Shown: piece after piece, positions 36,185-45,620 of the stretch
Numbering within the stretch: the stretch's first letter is position 1
Layout: each line of letters begins with the position of its first letter
Assembly: GCA_964543855.1 (NCBI GenBank)
Contig: CAZJAD010000003.1
Location: 1-63,356 of the forward strand
DNA: 63,356 bases
Direction of reading: 5' to 3'
Source of the DNA: CAZJAD01 sp964543855
GTDB lineage: Bacteria > Electryoneota > RPQS01 > DYHQ01
The notes under the pieces: generated by a model
What the model was told of the DNA's origin: nothing
The model's database searches: none
The model's input: the letters and a program-made list of their open reading frames with translations, nothing else
Position numbers and translations under genes: made by a program

Positions 36185-37381
36185 TCAGTGTTTCTGAGAG
36201 TTGTCCGCCTGCCGAGGCGGCTGTTCGGGGCCTCGCGCGGCAAAAGCCTCAAGAATTCCTCTGCACCGGTGTTCCCATGTGTATTCAGCGGCAACTTTCC
36301 GCCGGGCCGCCCGTGCCAAGTCTCCGCGATGTGCCTCTTCGACTCCCCGTTTGAGCGCGGCGATCATTTCGCTGAGATTATCCGGCTCAAAGAGGATAGC
36401 TTCGCAGCCGTCTTGAAGCACTTCCAGCACCGTGGGAAAAGCGGGGCCGACAATCGTGCGCTCAGCTGCCATGTATTCGAACATCTTCATCGGGGAACAA
36501 GTGGCGATCGTGGGCACCTTCCAGGTCCAGAGCATGAGAAGCACGTCCGCTGCAAAGAGATAAATGGGCACTCTGGGATGGGGAATGAATCCATAGAAAT
36601 CAACATTCGTGACCCGCGCATGCTGCGCCGCCTCGCGGCATCGTGTGACATCTTCATCTCGCCCGCCGATGACCCAGAACCGATAGTCCGGCAGGGCTTT
36701 CGCGGCGCCCAGTAGTAGCTCGAGGCCCCGATCCTCACGGAGAGATCCTGCGTAGAGGATGACCGGACGGCTTTCCCGAAGGCCCAACTTCGCACGGGCC
36801 TCGTCGATGGTCAGCGCAGGCTCGAACAGCGAGAGATCCACGCCGTCATGCGCGACATGGACTTTCTCCTCCGGTACGCCGAATTTCTGCCAGACCTTCG
36901 CAAGGGCACGGGATATGGGGACAAAAAGGCGCAAGCCCGGCAGCCGTGACGCCTGCACGATCCGGCGACGAAGGACCCGGTCGACGACCGAGAATTCGTT
37001 GTGAAGCCTGACGCTGTGCGCTTCAAAGATGACCGGGTGGCTTGTGCGCGCCAAAGGCAGTACTTCCCAGTTTCCGCGGCAGCAGATGACGCGGGGCTGT
37101 GCCTGTTTCATTGCCCGGACGGCCCCGGTCAGCCCTCCAAGCATCTGCAGGCGGCCCAGCACAGTGCGACTGCGGAAGAAGTGTATGGGAAAGGGAAGAT
37201 CGTCACCATAAAGGTCTTGGATTCTCGCAAGACGCTTGGGCGACGAAATGTCTTGGCCGCCGGGGCCATACAGCTCGACCCGATGCCCCAATCGGCTGAA
37301 CGCACGGCACATCTGGATCATCTGCACATTGGATGCTGCTTGCCATGTGAGGTCCTGCAGCGTGACATAACCGATGTACAT
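36185..37381 (-). CDS. Group 1 (GT4-type) glycosyltransferase
   Basis: The 398-residue protein has the two-Rossmann GT-B plan. The N-terminal half opens with MYIGYVTLQDL and has SNVQMIQMCRAFSRLGHRVELYG; the C-terminal half has RPVILYAGSLREDRGLELLL, YRFWVIGGRDEDV, and the donor-binding SPMKMFEYMAAERTIVGPAF, where the Glu-x7-Glu motif of GT4 enzymes appears as a shortened form. The ATG at 37381 is chosen over a TTG 51 bases upstream whose extra residues look non-coding. It should transfer a sugar from a nucleotide donor during polysaccharide or glycolipid synthesis. It stands alone. Confidence 0.85.
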   Translation of the reverse strand: MYIGYVTLQDLTWQAASNVQMIQMCRAFSRLGHRVELYGPGGQDISSPKRLARIQDLYGDDLPFPIHFFRSRTVLGRLQMLGGLTGAVRAMKQAQPRVICCRGNWEVLPLARTSHPVIFEAHSVRLHNEFSVVDRVLRRRIVQASRLPGLRLFVPISRALAKVWQKFGVPEEKVHVAHDGVDLSLFEPALTIDEARAKLGLRESRPVILYAGSLREDRGLELLLGAAKALPDYRFWVIGGRDEDVTRCREAAQHARVTNVDFYGFIPHPRVPIYLFAADVLLMLWTWKVPTIATCSPMKMFEYMAAERTIVGPAFPTVLEVLQDGCEAILFEPDNLSEMIAALKRGVEEAHRGDLARAARRKVAAEYTWEHRCRGILEAFAARGPEQPPRQADNSQKH

Positions 37382-37534
37382 AGGCCTTTCGCGGTCATCG
37401 GCACGAGGTGAATGGCCGGCCCGCAGCGTCAAGAGCTACCCGTTGGCGAATGCTGTGTCTATGCGGGAATCAGGCCGCTGAATGCACCTTTTTGCACTTC
37501 TTAATATACGAAACTTCGGGGGGAATGCCAAGGT

Positions 37535-38716
37535 TCACAGTCTCAGCTCGAGTTGGGCGAAACGCTGGGCGGCGAGGTTGACTGTCTTCGGAGAAACTTG
37601 GCGGCCATCGGCGTCCTTGAGCAGGACGACGGTCGGACGGTGACAATCGCTCATATTCGGATACTTGACAATCGCTTCCCAGCCTCGAATCTGAGGCAGG
37701 GAGCAATCCAGAATGCGCACGACGCAGCCCGTAGGGAAAACGGGGATGACAGCCGTGAGAGCCTGGACCACATAGCCTTTGAAGGCCGTGCCCGCCTCGT
37801 TGACCACCGCTCTCACCGCCTCTTCGGGAGTCTTGGGTATGCCGTCGTATCGACCTGAAATGTAGTTGTCGTAGGCATCGGCAACTGCGATAATCTCGCC
37901 CAATGGATAGGTCATTTCTACTGGGTTGACCACACCATCGCGGAGTTCCGCGTACCGTCCCTGTATGCCGAGGGGATAGCCGAGTCCATCTTCTCGCTCG
38001 TGGTGGTAAAGGACTGCGGTCTGAGCCATAAAGAACCTGTTAGCGCTTCGGCGGATAAGCAGATGGCTGTAGACCGGATGCTCCCGCATCTGCAGAGTCT
38101 CTTCCTCTGTATAGGTTACCGGCAGACGACCAGCGATGAGGGGAAGGACTTGCTTTCCAATGTCATGCAGATAGGATGCTATCGCCAGCTCGAGCAGATC
38201 GCGGTGACGAAGGTGAAGATGCCGACCGATAAGGACGGAGATGAGCGCGGTATCAACCGAGTGCTGACGACTGTATGACCTGTGAGATCTTATGGGGAAA
38301 GTGTTCAGGATCGAGGCATCCGACTCGTCAATCTCACTCAAGATGGCTGAGATCACTCTGTAGACGCTTTCCATGTCCACCAGGTTGTGGAACTCGGGTT
38401 TCTGATTGATGATGGTGCGCAATTCGTCGGGTTTCGCTTGCCGAGAATCGGTGACGCTGCGGATTCTCTCCTCGGTCGTGTAGCACTCGTGCATCGCCCG
38501 GCCTCGAGCTTCATCGGAGATGATGTCACGCGAGACTACACCCTCCGTTCCCGGCTCCCGAACATAGGCGGCACTAAAACCGGATTCCTGGATGCGTTTG
38601 ATGGCTCGATCCGTCAGAGAGTGGCCCGACGAGAGAAGGAGGTCGCCCCTTTCGTTGAAAAGGGACTTACCCAGAATCATACCTCCTTCCAACTCGGATG
38701 TCCGGCGAATACGCAA
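37535..38716 (-). CDS. HD-GYP domain protein (putative cyclic-di-GMP phosphodiesterase)
   Basis: The 393-residue protein has an N-terminal regulatory domain that starts LRIRRTSELEGGMILGKSLF, the usual opening of these proteins, so the TTG at 38716 with AAGGGG 6 bases ahead is preferred over a TTG 126 bases earlier whose peptide is Arg-rich and unrelated. The HD-GYP domain has HSVDTALISVLIGRHL, SYLHDIGKQ (HD), the second histidine cluster YHHEREDGLGYP (GYP), and EIIAVADAYDNYIS. All metal ligands I can check are present, so it is probably active on cyclic-di-GMP. A Cys-containing C-terminal stretch (VVRILDCSLPQIRGWE) resembles the end of such proteins. No GGDEF partner lies nearby. Confidence 0.88.
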   Translation of the reverse strand: MRIRRTSELEGGMILGKSLFNERGDLLLSSGHSLTDRAIKRIQESGFSAAYVREPGTEGVVSRDIISDEARGRAMHECYTTEERIRSVTDSRQAKPDELRTIINQKPEFHNLVDMESVYRVISAILSEIDESDASILNTFPIRSHRSYSRQHSVDTALISVLIGRHLHLRHRDLLELAIASYLHDIGKQVLPLIAGRLPVTYTEEETLQMREHPVYSHLLIRRSANRFFMAQTAVLYHHEREDGLGYPLGIQGRYAELRDGVVNPVEMTYPLGEIIAVADAYDNYISGRYDGIPKTPEEAVRAVVNEAGTAFKGYVVQALTAVIPVFPTGCVVRILDCSLPQIRGWEAIVKYPNMSDCHRPTVVLLKDADGRQVSPKTVNLAAQRFAQLELRL

Positions 38717-38940
38717 GGCAATCCCCTTGCTTTGGACCCATCGAATTCGGACTGGCGCAGGAAATCGGACCACCAGTGGATTCGTTTGCTTGTTTGCGTC
38801 ACGCCCTCGTTGCCCCCGAGCGCTTCTGGACGCAAGCTTCAAAGATATCGGCGCAAAAAAAAGACCAGCACGCCGCTGGATAATACAATGATTTTCAAGG
38901 CATTACAAGAAGTGTGATGGGCAGAATCTGGATTGCAGCC

Positions 38941-38969
38941 AATAAAAAATCCGTCGCGATGCGGCGGAT
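38941..38969 (-). terminator. Rho-independent terminator after the M23 peptidase gene
   Basis: On the minus strand an 8-bp stem (ATCCGCCG with CGACGGAT, one G-T pair) with a 5-base loop is followed directly by TTTTTTATT. It begins 25 bases after the stop of the M23 gene. The stem and T-run are clear. Confidence 0.8.
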
Positions 38970-38993
38970 CTTGATGGGTCACGAATGGCTCGC

Positions 38994-39911
38994 TTATAGC
39001 CCGGGCAAGACAGCCAGGCCATCAAAGAAGTAGTCCATCGGATTGACCGGAGTGCCCCCGGCGCGAACCTCGTAATGCACATGCGGCGCCGTAGCGCGTC
39101 CCGTCGCCCCAACCTCGCCAATCTGCTGCCCTTTCTCCACATACTCGCCAACTCTCACGCCGATCGTATTCAGATGGCCATATACCGTCTGATAGCCGTA
39201 TCCGTGGTCAATCATCACCAGTTTGCCGTAGTTGTGGAAGCGGCCAGCGTAAGTGACCTGTCCCATAGCCGTAGCCAAGACAGGGGTTCCCCGTTCCTGC
39301 GCAATGTCGACACCGGGGTGCATGACTGTCCGACGGGTAAAGGGGTCACGACGATAACCGAAGCCTGAACTGATCCATCCGCCCTCCACGGGTCTCAGGG
39401 TTGGTGTGTGGTCAAGGATATCCTGGTTAGCGGTAAGCTGTGCGCTGATTTCCTGGAAGCTGTCCATCTGGAGCTGGATCTGCCGCTCAATCTTCTCCAG
39501 GGTCCAGAGAGTCGGTTTCAACTCGGGGGACGGGGCGATGATGGCGAGGTCGTCCACAGGACCGCCGACTCCCACTTCACGCACATCTTCGTCAATGGGC
39601 GGCAAATCCGCCAGCAGGCGAAGGAAATCGTCTCTCTGCTGAAGATCCGCAAGGTTCTGCTCTGCGCGTACAAGGCGTCCGCGGATATCACCAAGTTGCC
39701 ACTCAAGCTCGTTCTTCTCGGACATGATGGCGGACACTTTGCCCGCGGTGACGAGCTGACAAACGAAGAAGCCGACGAACAAACTCGCAATGGCACACAA
39801 AAGGACACAAGTTGCCACAAAAGTTGCCGCTTTGTTGCGAGTGAGGCGAAGTTCGACCTTCTTGGTCAGGTCGTTCGAGAGATAAATGAGCTTGAATTTC
39901 TTTGCCAGCAT
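38994..39911 (-). CDS. M23-family (LytM-type) metallopeptidase with coiled coil
   Basis: The 305-residue protein has a membrane anchor (TFVATCVLLCAIASLFVGFFV, residues 30-50), a coiled-coil stretch (residues about 65-100), a linker, and a C-terminal M23 domain. All LytM zinc and catalytic residues are present: HPGVD (H198, D202), YGHL (H246) and HVHYE (H277, H279). It should therefore be an active peptidoglycan endopeptidase rather than an inactive EnvC/NlpD-type activator. In many FCB genomes a similar protein sits alone with its own promoter and terminator, as here. Confidence 0.9.
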   Translation of the reverse strand: MLAKKFKLIYLSNDLTKKVELRLTRNKAATFVATCVLLCAIASLFVGFFVCQLVTAGKVSAIMSEKNELEWQLGDIRGRLVRAEQNLADLQQRDDFLRLLADLPPIDEDVREVGVGGPVDDLAIIAPSPELKPTLWTLEKIERQIQLQMDSFQEISAQLTANQDILDHTPTLRPVEGGWISSGFGYRRDPFTRRTVMHPGVDIAQERGTPVLATAMGQVTYAGRFHNYGKLVMIDHGYGYQTVYGHLNTIGVRVGEYVEKGQQIGEVGATGRATAPHVHYEVRAGGTPVNPMDYFFDGLAVLPGL

Positions 39912-40053
39912 CTGGATGTCCCGGTTCGAGCGATTATAGTGCCAACCTAAGCAGAGAAGAAACCGTGAAATCCGCCCGGACCCACGACCTCTTTGGCAGA
40001 GGCCATCGGCGGTCGACTTGAGTATCGAGACTACAGTTCAATGTTTGGCCGAA

Positions 40054-40082
40054 AGTATACGGAAGTTTTTCGAAAATGTCAA
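40054..40082 (-). promoter_or_regulatory. Strong sigma70-type promoter for the M23 peptidase gene
   Basis: Minus strand: TTGACA (40082-40077, perfect) with a 17-base spacer and TATACT (40059-40054, 5 of 6). The surroundings are AT-rich. Transcription would start near 40047. Confidence 0.75.
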
Positions 40083-40213
40083 GCTCTAATTGCAGAAAAT
40101 TCGCAAGTTTCGGGCCCTTTTGGGATGCAAGCTGCGAAATCTGTTGGACAGAGCAAATTAGAAAAGAATATAGTCACTATGTTTCATATAGTGTACGTTA
40201 GATTCTGTCATAA

Positions 40214-40245
40214 CAAAAAGGTCCCTGACCTTCTGTCAAGGACCT
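40214..40245 (-). terminator. Rho-independent terminator after the sigma factor gene
   Basis: Minus strand: an 11-bp stem with one mismatch (AGGTCCTTGAC with GTCAGGGACCT), a 5-base loop and a T-run TTTTT. It starts 30 bases beyond the sigma-factor stop. Confidence 0.8.
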
Positions 40246-40274
40246 CCCGAGCGCTCTTCCTACGACATGATGCA

Positions 40275-41132
40275 CTAACCAAGGTAGCTGCGCAAGGCCT
40301 TCGACCGGGATGTATGGCGCAGGCGGCGCAAGGCCTTTTCTTTGATCTGCCGCACGCGTTCACGCGTCAGGCAGAAGCGCTCGCCGATCTCCTCCAATGT
40401 AAGAGGATGTTCGAGGTTCAGGCCGAAATACAGGCGCACGACCTCGGCTTCACGCGGAGACAGCGTTGCCAGAGCCCGATCAACCTCTTGGCAGAGTGAT
40501 TCCTTCATAAGGCTGCGGTCTGGCGGCGGCTGCGAATCATTATGGATGATGTCCAGAAGCCGGTTATCTTCGCCCTGGCTGAAAGGAGCATCCATCGAAA
40601 GATGGCGACCTGACATTTTCATCGTGTCGGTCACTTCGAAGGGCGAGATGTCGAGCACCTCGGCGATTTCGTCGGGCGTCGGCTCCCTTTCGAACTCCTG
40701 CTCGAGGTTCGAATACATCTTGCCAATCTTGTTGAGCGCGCCGACACGGTTGAGCGGCAAGCGAACGACGCGCGACTGCTCCGCCAGCGCCTGAAGGATG
40801 CTCTGGCGAATCCACCAGACGGCATAGCTGATGAACTTGTAGCCGCGAGTCTCATCGAAGCGTTTGGCGGCCTTGATCAGGCCCAAATTTCCCTCGTTGA
40901 TTAGGTCGCCGAGCGAAAGCCCTTGATTTTGATACTGCTTAGCTACTGAAACGACGAACCGCAAGTTCGCCTTGGTAAGCTTTTCGAGGGCTTTCTGGTC
41001 CCCTCGGCGAATTCTCTTGGCGAGCCGGACCTCCTCCTCGGGGTCCAAAAGACTTACCTCACCGATTTCCTGGAGGTACTTCTCGAGGGACTGATTCGCG
41101 CGGATGTTGACTTTTTTCGAAATCTTGGTCAC
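40275..41132 (-). CDS. rpoD: Primary sigma factor of the short FCB type (RpoD/SigA family)
   Basis: The 285-residue sigma factor has region 1.2 (QSLEKYLQEIGEVSLL), region 2 with the -10 recognition helix (FDETRGYKFISYAVWWIRQSI), region 3 (FEREPTPDEIAEVLD) and region 4 with the -35 helix-turn-helix (TLEEIGERFCLTRERVRQIK). Region 1.1 and the large non-conserved insert of proteobacterial RpoD are absent, exactly as in the primary sigma factor of Bacteroidetes and relatives. Sequences such as LTKANLRFVVSVAKQYQNQG are nearly family consensus. The region 2 and 4 recognition residues look standard, consistent with the TTGACA/TATAAT-like promoters seen in this window. Confidence 0.92.
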   Translation of the reverse strand: MTKISKKVNIRANQSLEKYLQEIGEVSLLDPEEEVRLAKRIRRGDQKALEKLTKANLRFVVSVAKQYQNQGLSLGDLINEGNLGLIKAAKRFDETRGYKFISYAVWWIRQSILQALAEQSRVVRLPLNRVGALNKIGKMYSNLEQEFEREPTPDEIAEVLDISPFEVTDTMKMSGRHLSMDAPFSQGEDNRLLDIIHNDSQPPPDRSLMKESLCQEVDRALATLSPREAEVVRLYFGLNLEHPLTLEEIGERFCLTRERVRQIKEKALRRLRHTSRSKALRSYLG

Positions 41133-41265
41133 GGGGAACTCCTGCAGCTCGTGCAGTTCTTTTTCGCAAACCTATTTTACTGCTCGGCTTGCATAAAGGT
41201 TCCCCCTGGGACCTCCTGCCCGTCTAAGAGTCCTGACAATGCAGGTATCCCACCGGGCCAAGACC

Positions 41266-42921
41266 CTAAGCTACTGTGAATTCTTCTCCGGGTGGCTGCT
41301 CCGCCTCAGCCTGTTTGGCGGATGGCAAGATTATGGTGAAAACAGACCCCTGATTCACTCTGGACCGCACTTCGATTTTCCCCTTGTAGCGGGCCAGGAA
41401 TTGCCCGCTGGCCGACAGTCCAAGCCCAGTGCCGGTAGGACCCTGGAACTGCTCGCCGTCCGGTGGAGGTTTCGTCGTGAAGAACGGCTCGAATATCCGC
41501 GACATCACCTCTTCTGACATCCCGATGCCGCTGTCCTCAATCTCGATGATGATCTGGCCGTCGGCGTGTCTGGTGCGCACCTGAAGCAGTCGCCGGGGCG
41601 AATCGCGCATGGCATCGATCGCATTGTTTATGATATTCAATAGCGCCTGGGACAGATCTCCGTATACGGCACGAACCTCGGGGAGCATCGGGTCAAACTC
41701 GTACGATTTCTCAACTTCATGTTTGAAGAAGAGGTTCGCCTCGAGAAAGGACAACTCAGTTCGCAGCAGGGCGTTGATCTGTATGTTCCGGGATTTCTGT
41801 TCCTGTTGATTGCGAGCCTTGAGCATGAGCGTGCGGACGATTTCGTTGATTTTGTATACCTGCTTGAGGATGAGGTCCAATTCGACGAGTCCCGGGTGCG
41901 TCGCACGGAGAAGCTCGGCAAAGCCCTGAATGCCGGCCAGGGGTCCGTTCAGGTTGTGGGCGATGCCGCTGGCCAGAAGGCCGACGGATTCGAGTTTGCG
42001 AGCCTGCTCCAGTTCCCGGAATATCCGGTGCCATTCGGTAACATCCACAGCCAGGGCGAGGCGGGCCGGGCGGCCGCGGAGTTCGATATCCACGGCCGAG
42101 ATCGTGACATCGATGAGTGTGCCGTCCTTCTTGCGATGGTGGATTCCTCGGTAGTGCGTTACTCCGTCTTGGATGTTTGCCGGGACATGGAGTTCCCTGG
42201 ATTCTTGTTCTTCCTCCGGGTGCAAGTCGAGGATGGTCATGTTCAGAATCTCGTCGCGCGTGTAGCCGTACCGACGCACCGCTGAATCGCTGGCATCCAA
42301 GAGGCGCTTGGTTTCGGGGTCGTGAACGAAGACGGCTTCGCCGATGCTGTTGAACAGTGTGCGGTAGTTGCGTTCCGAATCGGCAAGGCGTTCATAGAGT
42401 CGCGCACTGTGAATCGCAGCGGCAGCGAGGCTCGCGAGTCCTTTGGTGAATTCGAGGTCCGCCGAAGTGAACTCCCACTCGCCCAGTCGATTGAGAGTCA
42501 GGACTCCGATGACTTCATCTTTGTATTTCAGGGGTGCGCACAGAAGGGATTCGGGGTCGAGGGGTGTTCCCGGGATCAGGAAACCGCGGCCTGTCAGGTC
42601 GACGCGATTGACCATTTCGGCTTCTCCCGTGACGGCTACACTGCCGCTCACGCCTTCGCCGAGTTTCAATGGGGTGCTGAGCACCTCTTCGGCATACTCT
42701 TCATAGCAGACGATTGGCCGGAGGATTTCATCTTCGATCAGATAGAGAGTGACCCCGTCGCAGCGGACGAGGTCCTGCGCGCGCAGAGCTACGGCCTCGA
42801 GGAGCTCGCCGAGCTCAAGCTTGCCGGTGATCTCGTGCGAGGTCTCCAAAAGGGCGGCAAGTCGCGGCAACGACTCGACCCCGTTGCCTGTCTTCGTAGT
42901 TTCCTTGGGACTTGAAGTCAT
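41266..42921 (-). CDS. GAF-PAS sensor histidine kinase
   Basis: The 551-residue soluble kinase has a GAF domain (residues about 25-175, with APLKYKDEVIGVLTLNRLGEWEF cut by its usual motifs), a PAS domain (about 183-300, NYRTLFNSIGEAVFVHDPET), a dimerisation/phosphoacceptor helix with SGIAHNLNGPLAG (H322), and a HATPase domain with NIINNAIDAM, IEDSGIGMSEEV, IFEPFFTTKP and GTGLGLSASGQFL. There is no membrane segment, so it senses an internal signal. No response regulator gene is adjacent, so it is an orphan kinase. Confidence 0.9.
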   Translation of the reverse strand: MTSSPKETTKTGNGVESLPRLAALLETSHEITGKLELGELLEAVALRAQDLVRCDGVTLYLIEDEILRPIVCYEEYAEEVLSTPLKLGEGVSGSVAVTGEAEMVNRVDLTGRGFLIPGTPLDPESLLCAPLKYKDEVIGVLTLNRLGEWEFTSADLEFTKGLASLAAAAIHSARLYERLADSERNYRTLFNSIGEAVFVHDPETKRLLDASDSAVRRYGYTRDEILNMTILDLHPEEEQESRELHVPANIQDGVTHYRGIHHRKKDGTLIDVTISAVDIELRGRPARLALAVDVTEWHRIFRELEQARKLESVGLLASGIAHNLNGPLAGIQGFAELLRATHPGLVELDLILKQVYKINEIVRTLMLKARNQQEQKSRNIQINALLRTELSFLEANLFFKHEVEKSYEFDPMLPEVRAVYGDLSQALLNIINNAIDAMRDSPRRLLQVRTRHADGQIIIEIEDSGIGMSEEVMSRIFEPFFTTKPPPDGEQFQGPTGTGLGLSASGQFLARYKGKIEVRSRVNQGSVFTIILPSAKQAEAEQPPGEEFTVA

Positions 42922-42978
42922 CCGGAAGAAGCTTGCTGTCGCGCGTTGGGTTATTTCGACACGTCTACCTAACTTCAG

Positions 42979-44049
42979 TCAAGCAATACCCGTGCCTTTT
43001 TCCCTGTTGCCGCGTCCAGCTAATCTGCGGCGGAATATGTAGAATGTCTTGAGGCCTTCGGTGCAGTTGAGGCACATGTCGAGAGTGCGTCCGTGGGTCA
43101 GAAGCGATTGACGAAGACGCTGATACGGCCTGCCGCGCCAGATTTCGGCGAGGGGCTCCTGATGGACATTGCCCATCACGAACTCCTCGTCCTTGTCGAA
43201 GCAGCAGGGAACGACGGTACCATCCCAGTCAATCTGGCAGGAGAACCAAAGGCGACGGCAGCTCTCGCGGCGTCGACGAACCTCCCAGCGCTGCCCTTGG
43301 CGGTGGTAACGCGAGAGTCGCAGGTCTCGTGGCAGAAACTGTTCGGCCTCTTCGTTCGAATAGACCTGGGTCGTTTTGATTTCGACGCAATCAGCACCCC
43401 ACTGCCGGGCTTTGGCTTCCAGTTGTGGGAGTTCGGCCTCATTGTGTTTCATCGGCAGCCATTGCAGAATGATCTTGGGATGATGCGCCCGCAAGGCAAT
43501 TCTGAGACGACGCAGGGTTTCCATCCCTGAGACGACCCTTTGGAGCTGCCCCCCGACTCGATACACCTCGTAGGTCTCCGGCGTCAATCCATCAACGGAG
43601 ATGATGAGCGTGTCGAGCCTGGCGAGAATAAGCTGGCGAGCGGACTCCTCTTTGTCGAGTAGCTGACCGTTCGTGCTCGTGATCGTACGAATTCCGCGAT
43701 CGTGTGCGATTCGGATCATCTCCGGCAGAGCGCTATTGAGCAGTGGTTCACCCTGATTCCACAGAAAGACCTCCCTGACCTGCGACCCCAGGGCATCCAG
43801 GATTCTCTCGAAATCCTGTGCAGTCAGGTCTCCCTTGGGGCGGGTCAGCGTTCCGGCTCCGGCCGGGCAGAGGGGACATCGAAGGTTGCAGCGGTTCGTC
43901 GGCTCGATCATCACGCTGGTGGGAAGTCCCCAGATCACCGGTTTTCCCAGAAGGCGTGAGAGGGCAAAGGAGGCGGCTCCCAAGGCGAAATTCGCAGAGA
44001 AATGAGGTCGTTTGTACCTCGGTGGCGGCATACGATCAGCGAGGACCAT
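42979..44049 (-). CDS. Radical SAM protein with SPASM domain
   Basis: The 356-residue enzyme has the 4Fe-4S cysteine motif CNLRCPLC (C54, C58, C61) after IEPTNR, the usual GxIxxxTNG segment (IRTITSTNGQLL), and a C-terminal SPASM region with CRRLWFSCQIDWDGTVVPCC, GNVHQEPLAEIW and CLNC providing auxiliary cluster ligands. SPASM proteins modify peptides or proteins, or act in cofactor synthesis; this subgroup is common near surface-polysaccharide genes, but no substrate peptide is encoded nearby. The start has only a weak ribosome-binding site; an ATG at 44031 is an alternative. Confidence 0.88.
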   Translation of the reverse strand: MVLADRMPPPRYKRPHFSANFALGAASFALSRLLGKPVIWGLPTSVMIEPTNRCNLRCPLCPAGAGTLTRPKGDLTAQDFERILDALGSQVREVFLWNQGEPLLNSALPEMIRIAHDRGIRTITSTNGQLLDKEESARQLILARLDTLIISVDGLTPETYEVYRVGGQLQRVVSGMETLRRLRIALRAHHPKIILQWLPMKHNEAELPQLEAKARQWGADCVEIKTTQVYSNEEAEQFLPRDLRLSRYHRQGQRWEVRRRRESCRRLWFSCQIDWDGTVVPCCFDKDEEFVMGNVHQEPLAEIWRGRPYQRLRQSLLTHGRTLDMCLNCTEGLKTFYIFRRRLAGRGNREKGTGIA

Positions 44050-44061
44050 TGGAGGTGTTAC

Positions 44062-44093
44062 TGAAAAAAACCGCCAGGTTTGAGGCCTGACGG
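44062..44093 (-). terminator. Rho-independent terminator after ahcY
   Basis: Minus strand: CCGTCAGG pairs with CCTGGCGG (one internal mismatch) around a 7-base loop, followed by TTTTTTT. It lies 58 bases after the ahcY stop and ends 12 bases before the radical SAM start, so it separates the two units. Confidence 0.8.
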
Positions 44094-44151
44094 CATTCGA
44101 GCAAAGACCGTCGGGCAGGGGAGGTCACCTCGACGGTATTATGCTCGTTGA

Positions 44152-45620
44152 TCAAGTTCCGATTTCCCACGACGCGAGATATTTCTCCTGGTCTGGTGTG
44201 AGGGTATCAATGCCTACACCCAGTGTCTCCAGTTTCAGACGGGAGATGAAGTCTTCGATGTGATCCGGGACGCGATGCACATGCACCTCCAGCTTGCCCT
44301 CGTTCTTGAGGGCGTACTCGGCGGTCAACGCTTGGGTGGCGAAGGACATGTCCATTACGGAAGCCGGATGACCATGTGCCGCACTCAAGTTGACCAGCCG
44401 TCCCTCTGCCAGCACGAAGACGCGGCGGTCTCCGTCGAGATGGTAAGCGTCGACGAGGGGACGCACGCCCTTATCAACCTTCTGAGCCATTTTGGCGAGG
44501 CCTTTGAGATCGAGTTCAATGTCGAAGTGACCCGAATTGCAGACGATAGCACCATCCTTCATGCGCTCGAAATGTTCGGGTCGAATGACATGCATGTTGC
44601 CGGTAAGGGTGCAGAAGACATCGCCGACAGGTGCGGCATCCGCCATGGGCATTACCTGGAAGCCATCCATGCGTGCCTCGATGGCGCGAATGGGATTCAC
44701 CTCGGTGACGATGATATTCGCNNNNNNNNNNNNNNNNNNNNNNNNNNNNNNNNNNNNNNNNNNNNNNNNNNNNNNNNNNNNNNNNNNNNNNNNNNNNNNN
44801 NNNNNNNNNNNNNNNNNNNNNCCATGCGTGCCTCGATGGCGCGAATGGGATTCACCTCGGTGACGATGATATTCGCTCCCATCCCTCGTGCGCGCATCGC
44901 AAAGCCCTTGCCACACCAGCCATAACCGGCAATGACGAAGGTGCGCCCCGCGACGAGAATATCCGTTGCGCGAATAATGCCATCCACCGTGGATTGCCCT
45001 GTACCGTAGCGATTGTCGAAGAGATTCTTCGTCTGTGCGTCGTTGACGGCGATAACGGGAAACTTCAGTTGCCCTTGCCTGTCCAGAGCGCGTAGCCGAA
45101 TAACCCCGGTGGTCGTTTCCTCCATCGACGCGACGATGTCGCTCGCATACTCTGCGTAGTTTGCATGGAGCCCATGCACGAGATCCGCGCCGTCATCCAT
45201 GGTGATGGATGGCCGGTGATGAATCGCGGCTTCGATATGCTTGTAGTAGCTGTCGTTGTCCTCGCCCTTGATGGCATAGACGCAAATACCAAAGTCGCGC
45301 ACAAGAGAAGCGGCCACATCATCCTGGGTTGAGAGCGGGTTCGAGGCACAAAGCACGAGGTCCGCCCCGCCTGCTTTGAGCGTGCACATGAGGTTGGCGG
45401 TCTCGGCGGTCACATGCAGGCACGCGGACATGCGGCGACCGGCAAGAGGCTTCTCTTTTTCAAAGCGCTGCCGAATCCTGCCCAACACCGGCATGTCATT
45501 GTTGGCCCACTCGATGCGCTTCCGCCCTCCGTCAGCATAGGAAAGGTTGCGGACATCGTGCGGCGGCAAGTTTCCGGGAGACGATTTGCTCTCTTTGAGA
45601 GCGACGGTTGTCTGTGTCAT
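44152..45620 (-). CDS. ahcY: Adenosylhomocysteinase, intact once an assembly artefact is removed
   Basis: The enzyme hydrolyses S-adenosylhomocysteine to adenosine and homocysteine, clearing the product of SAM-dependent methylation. The coordinates span a 100-N gap flanked by an exact 55-base duplication; joining 44721 directly to 44877 gives one frame of 438 codons (437 residues). The NAD-binding motif VIAGYGWCGKGFAMRARGMG, followed by IIVTEVNPIRAIEARMDGF, is canonical, and the C-terminus (TPDQEKYLASWEIGT) is the shorter thermophile/archaeal type without the eukaryotic tail. The ATG overlaps the metK stop (ATGA), so the two methyl-cycle genes are translated together. Confidence 0.93.
44667..44876. 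repeat. Exact 55-base direct repeat flanking an N gap (assembly artefact)
   Basis: Bases 44667-44721 and 44822-44876 are identical and abut the 100-N run at 44722-44821 on both sides. The end of one contig therefore equals the beginning of the next, as expected for a de Bruijn overlap that was scaffolded instead of merged. Confidence 0.95.

Larger units (their letters stand above)
39912..40274. other. Intergenic region between the sigma factor gene and the M23 gene
   Basis: This 363-base gene-free stretch contains the sigma-factor terminator, an AT-rich segment with a small hairpin (CACTAT-N7-ATAGTG, 40175-40193), a strong minus-strand promoter, and then a predicted leader of about 135 bases before the M23 start. 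The leader contains a short stem (CCTCT/AGAGG near 39987-40004) but no recognisable riboswitch. Confidence 0.7.

Noticed and set aside
44667..44876. The 55-base duplication as a true tandem repeat or mobile-element target duplication
   Set aside because: Both copies abut an exactly 100-N placeholder and merging restores a perfect ahcY frame, so an assembly overlap explains it.
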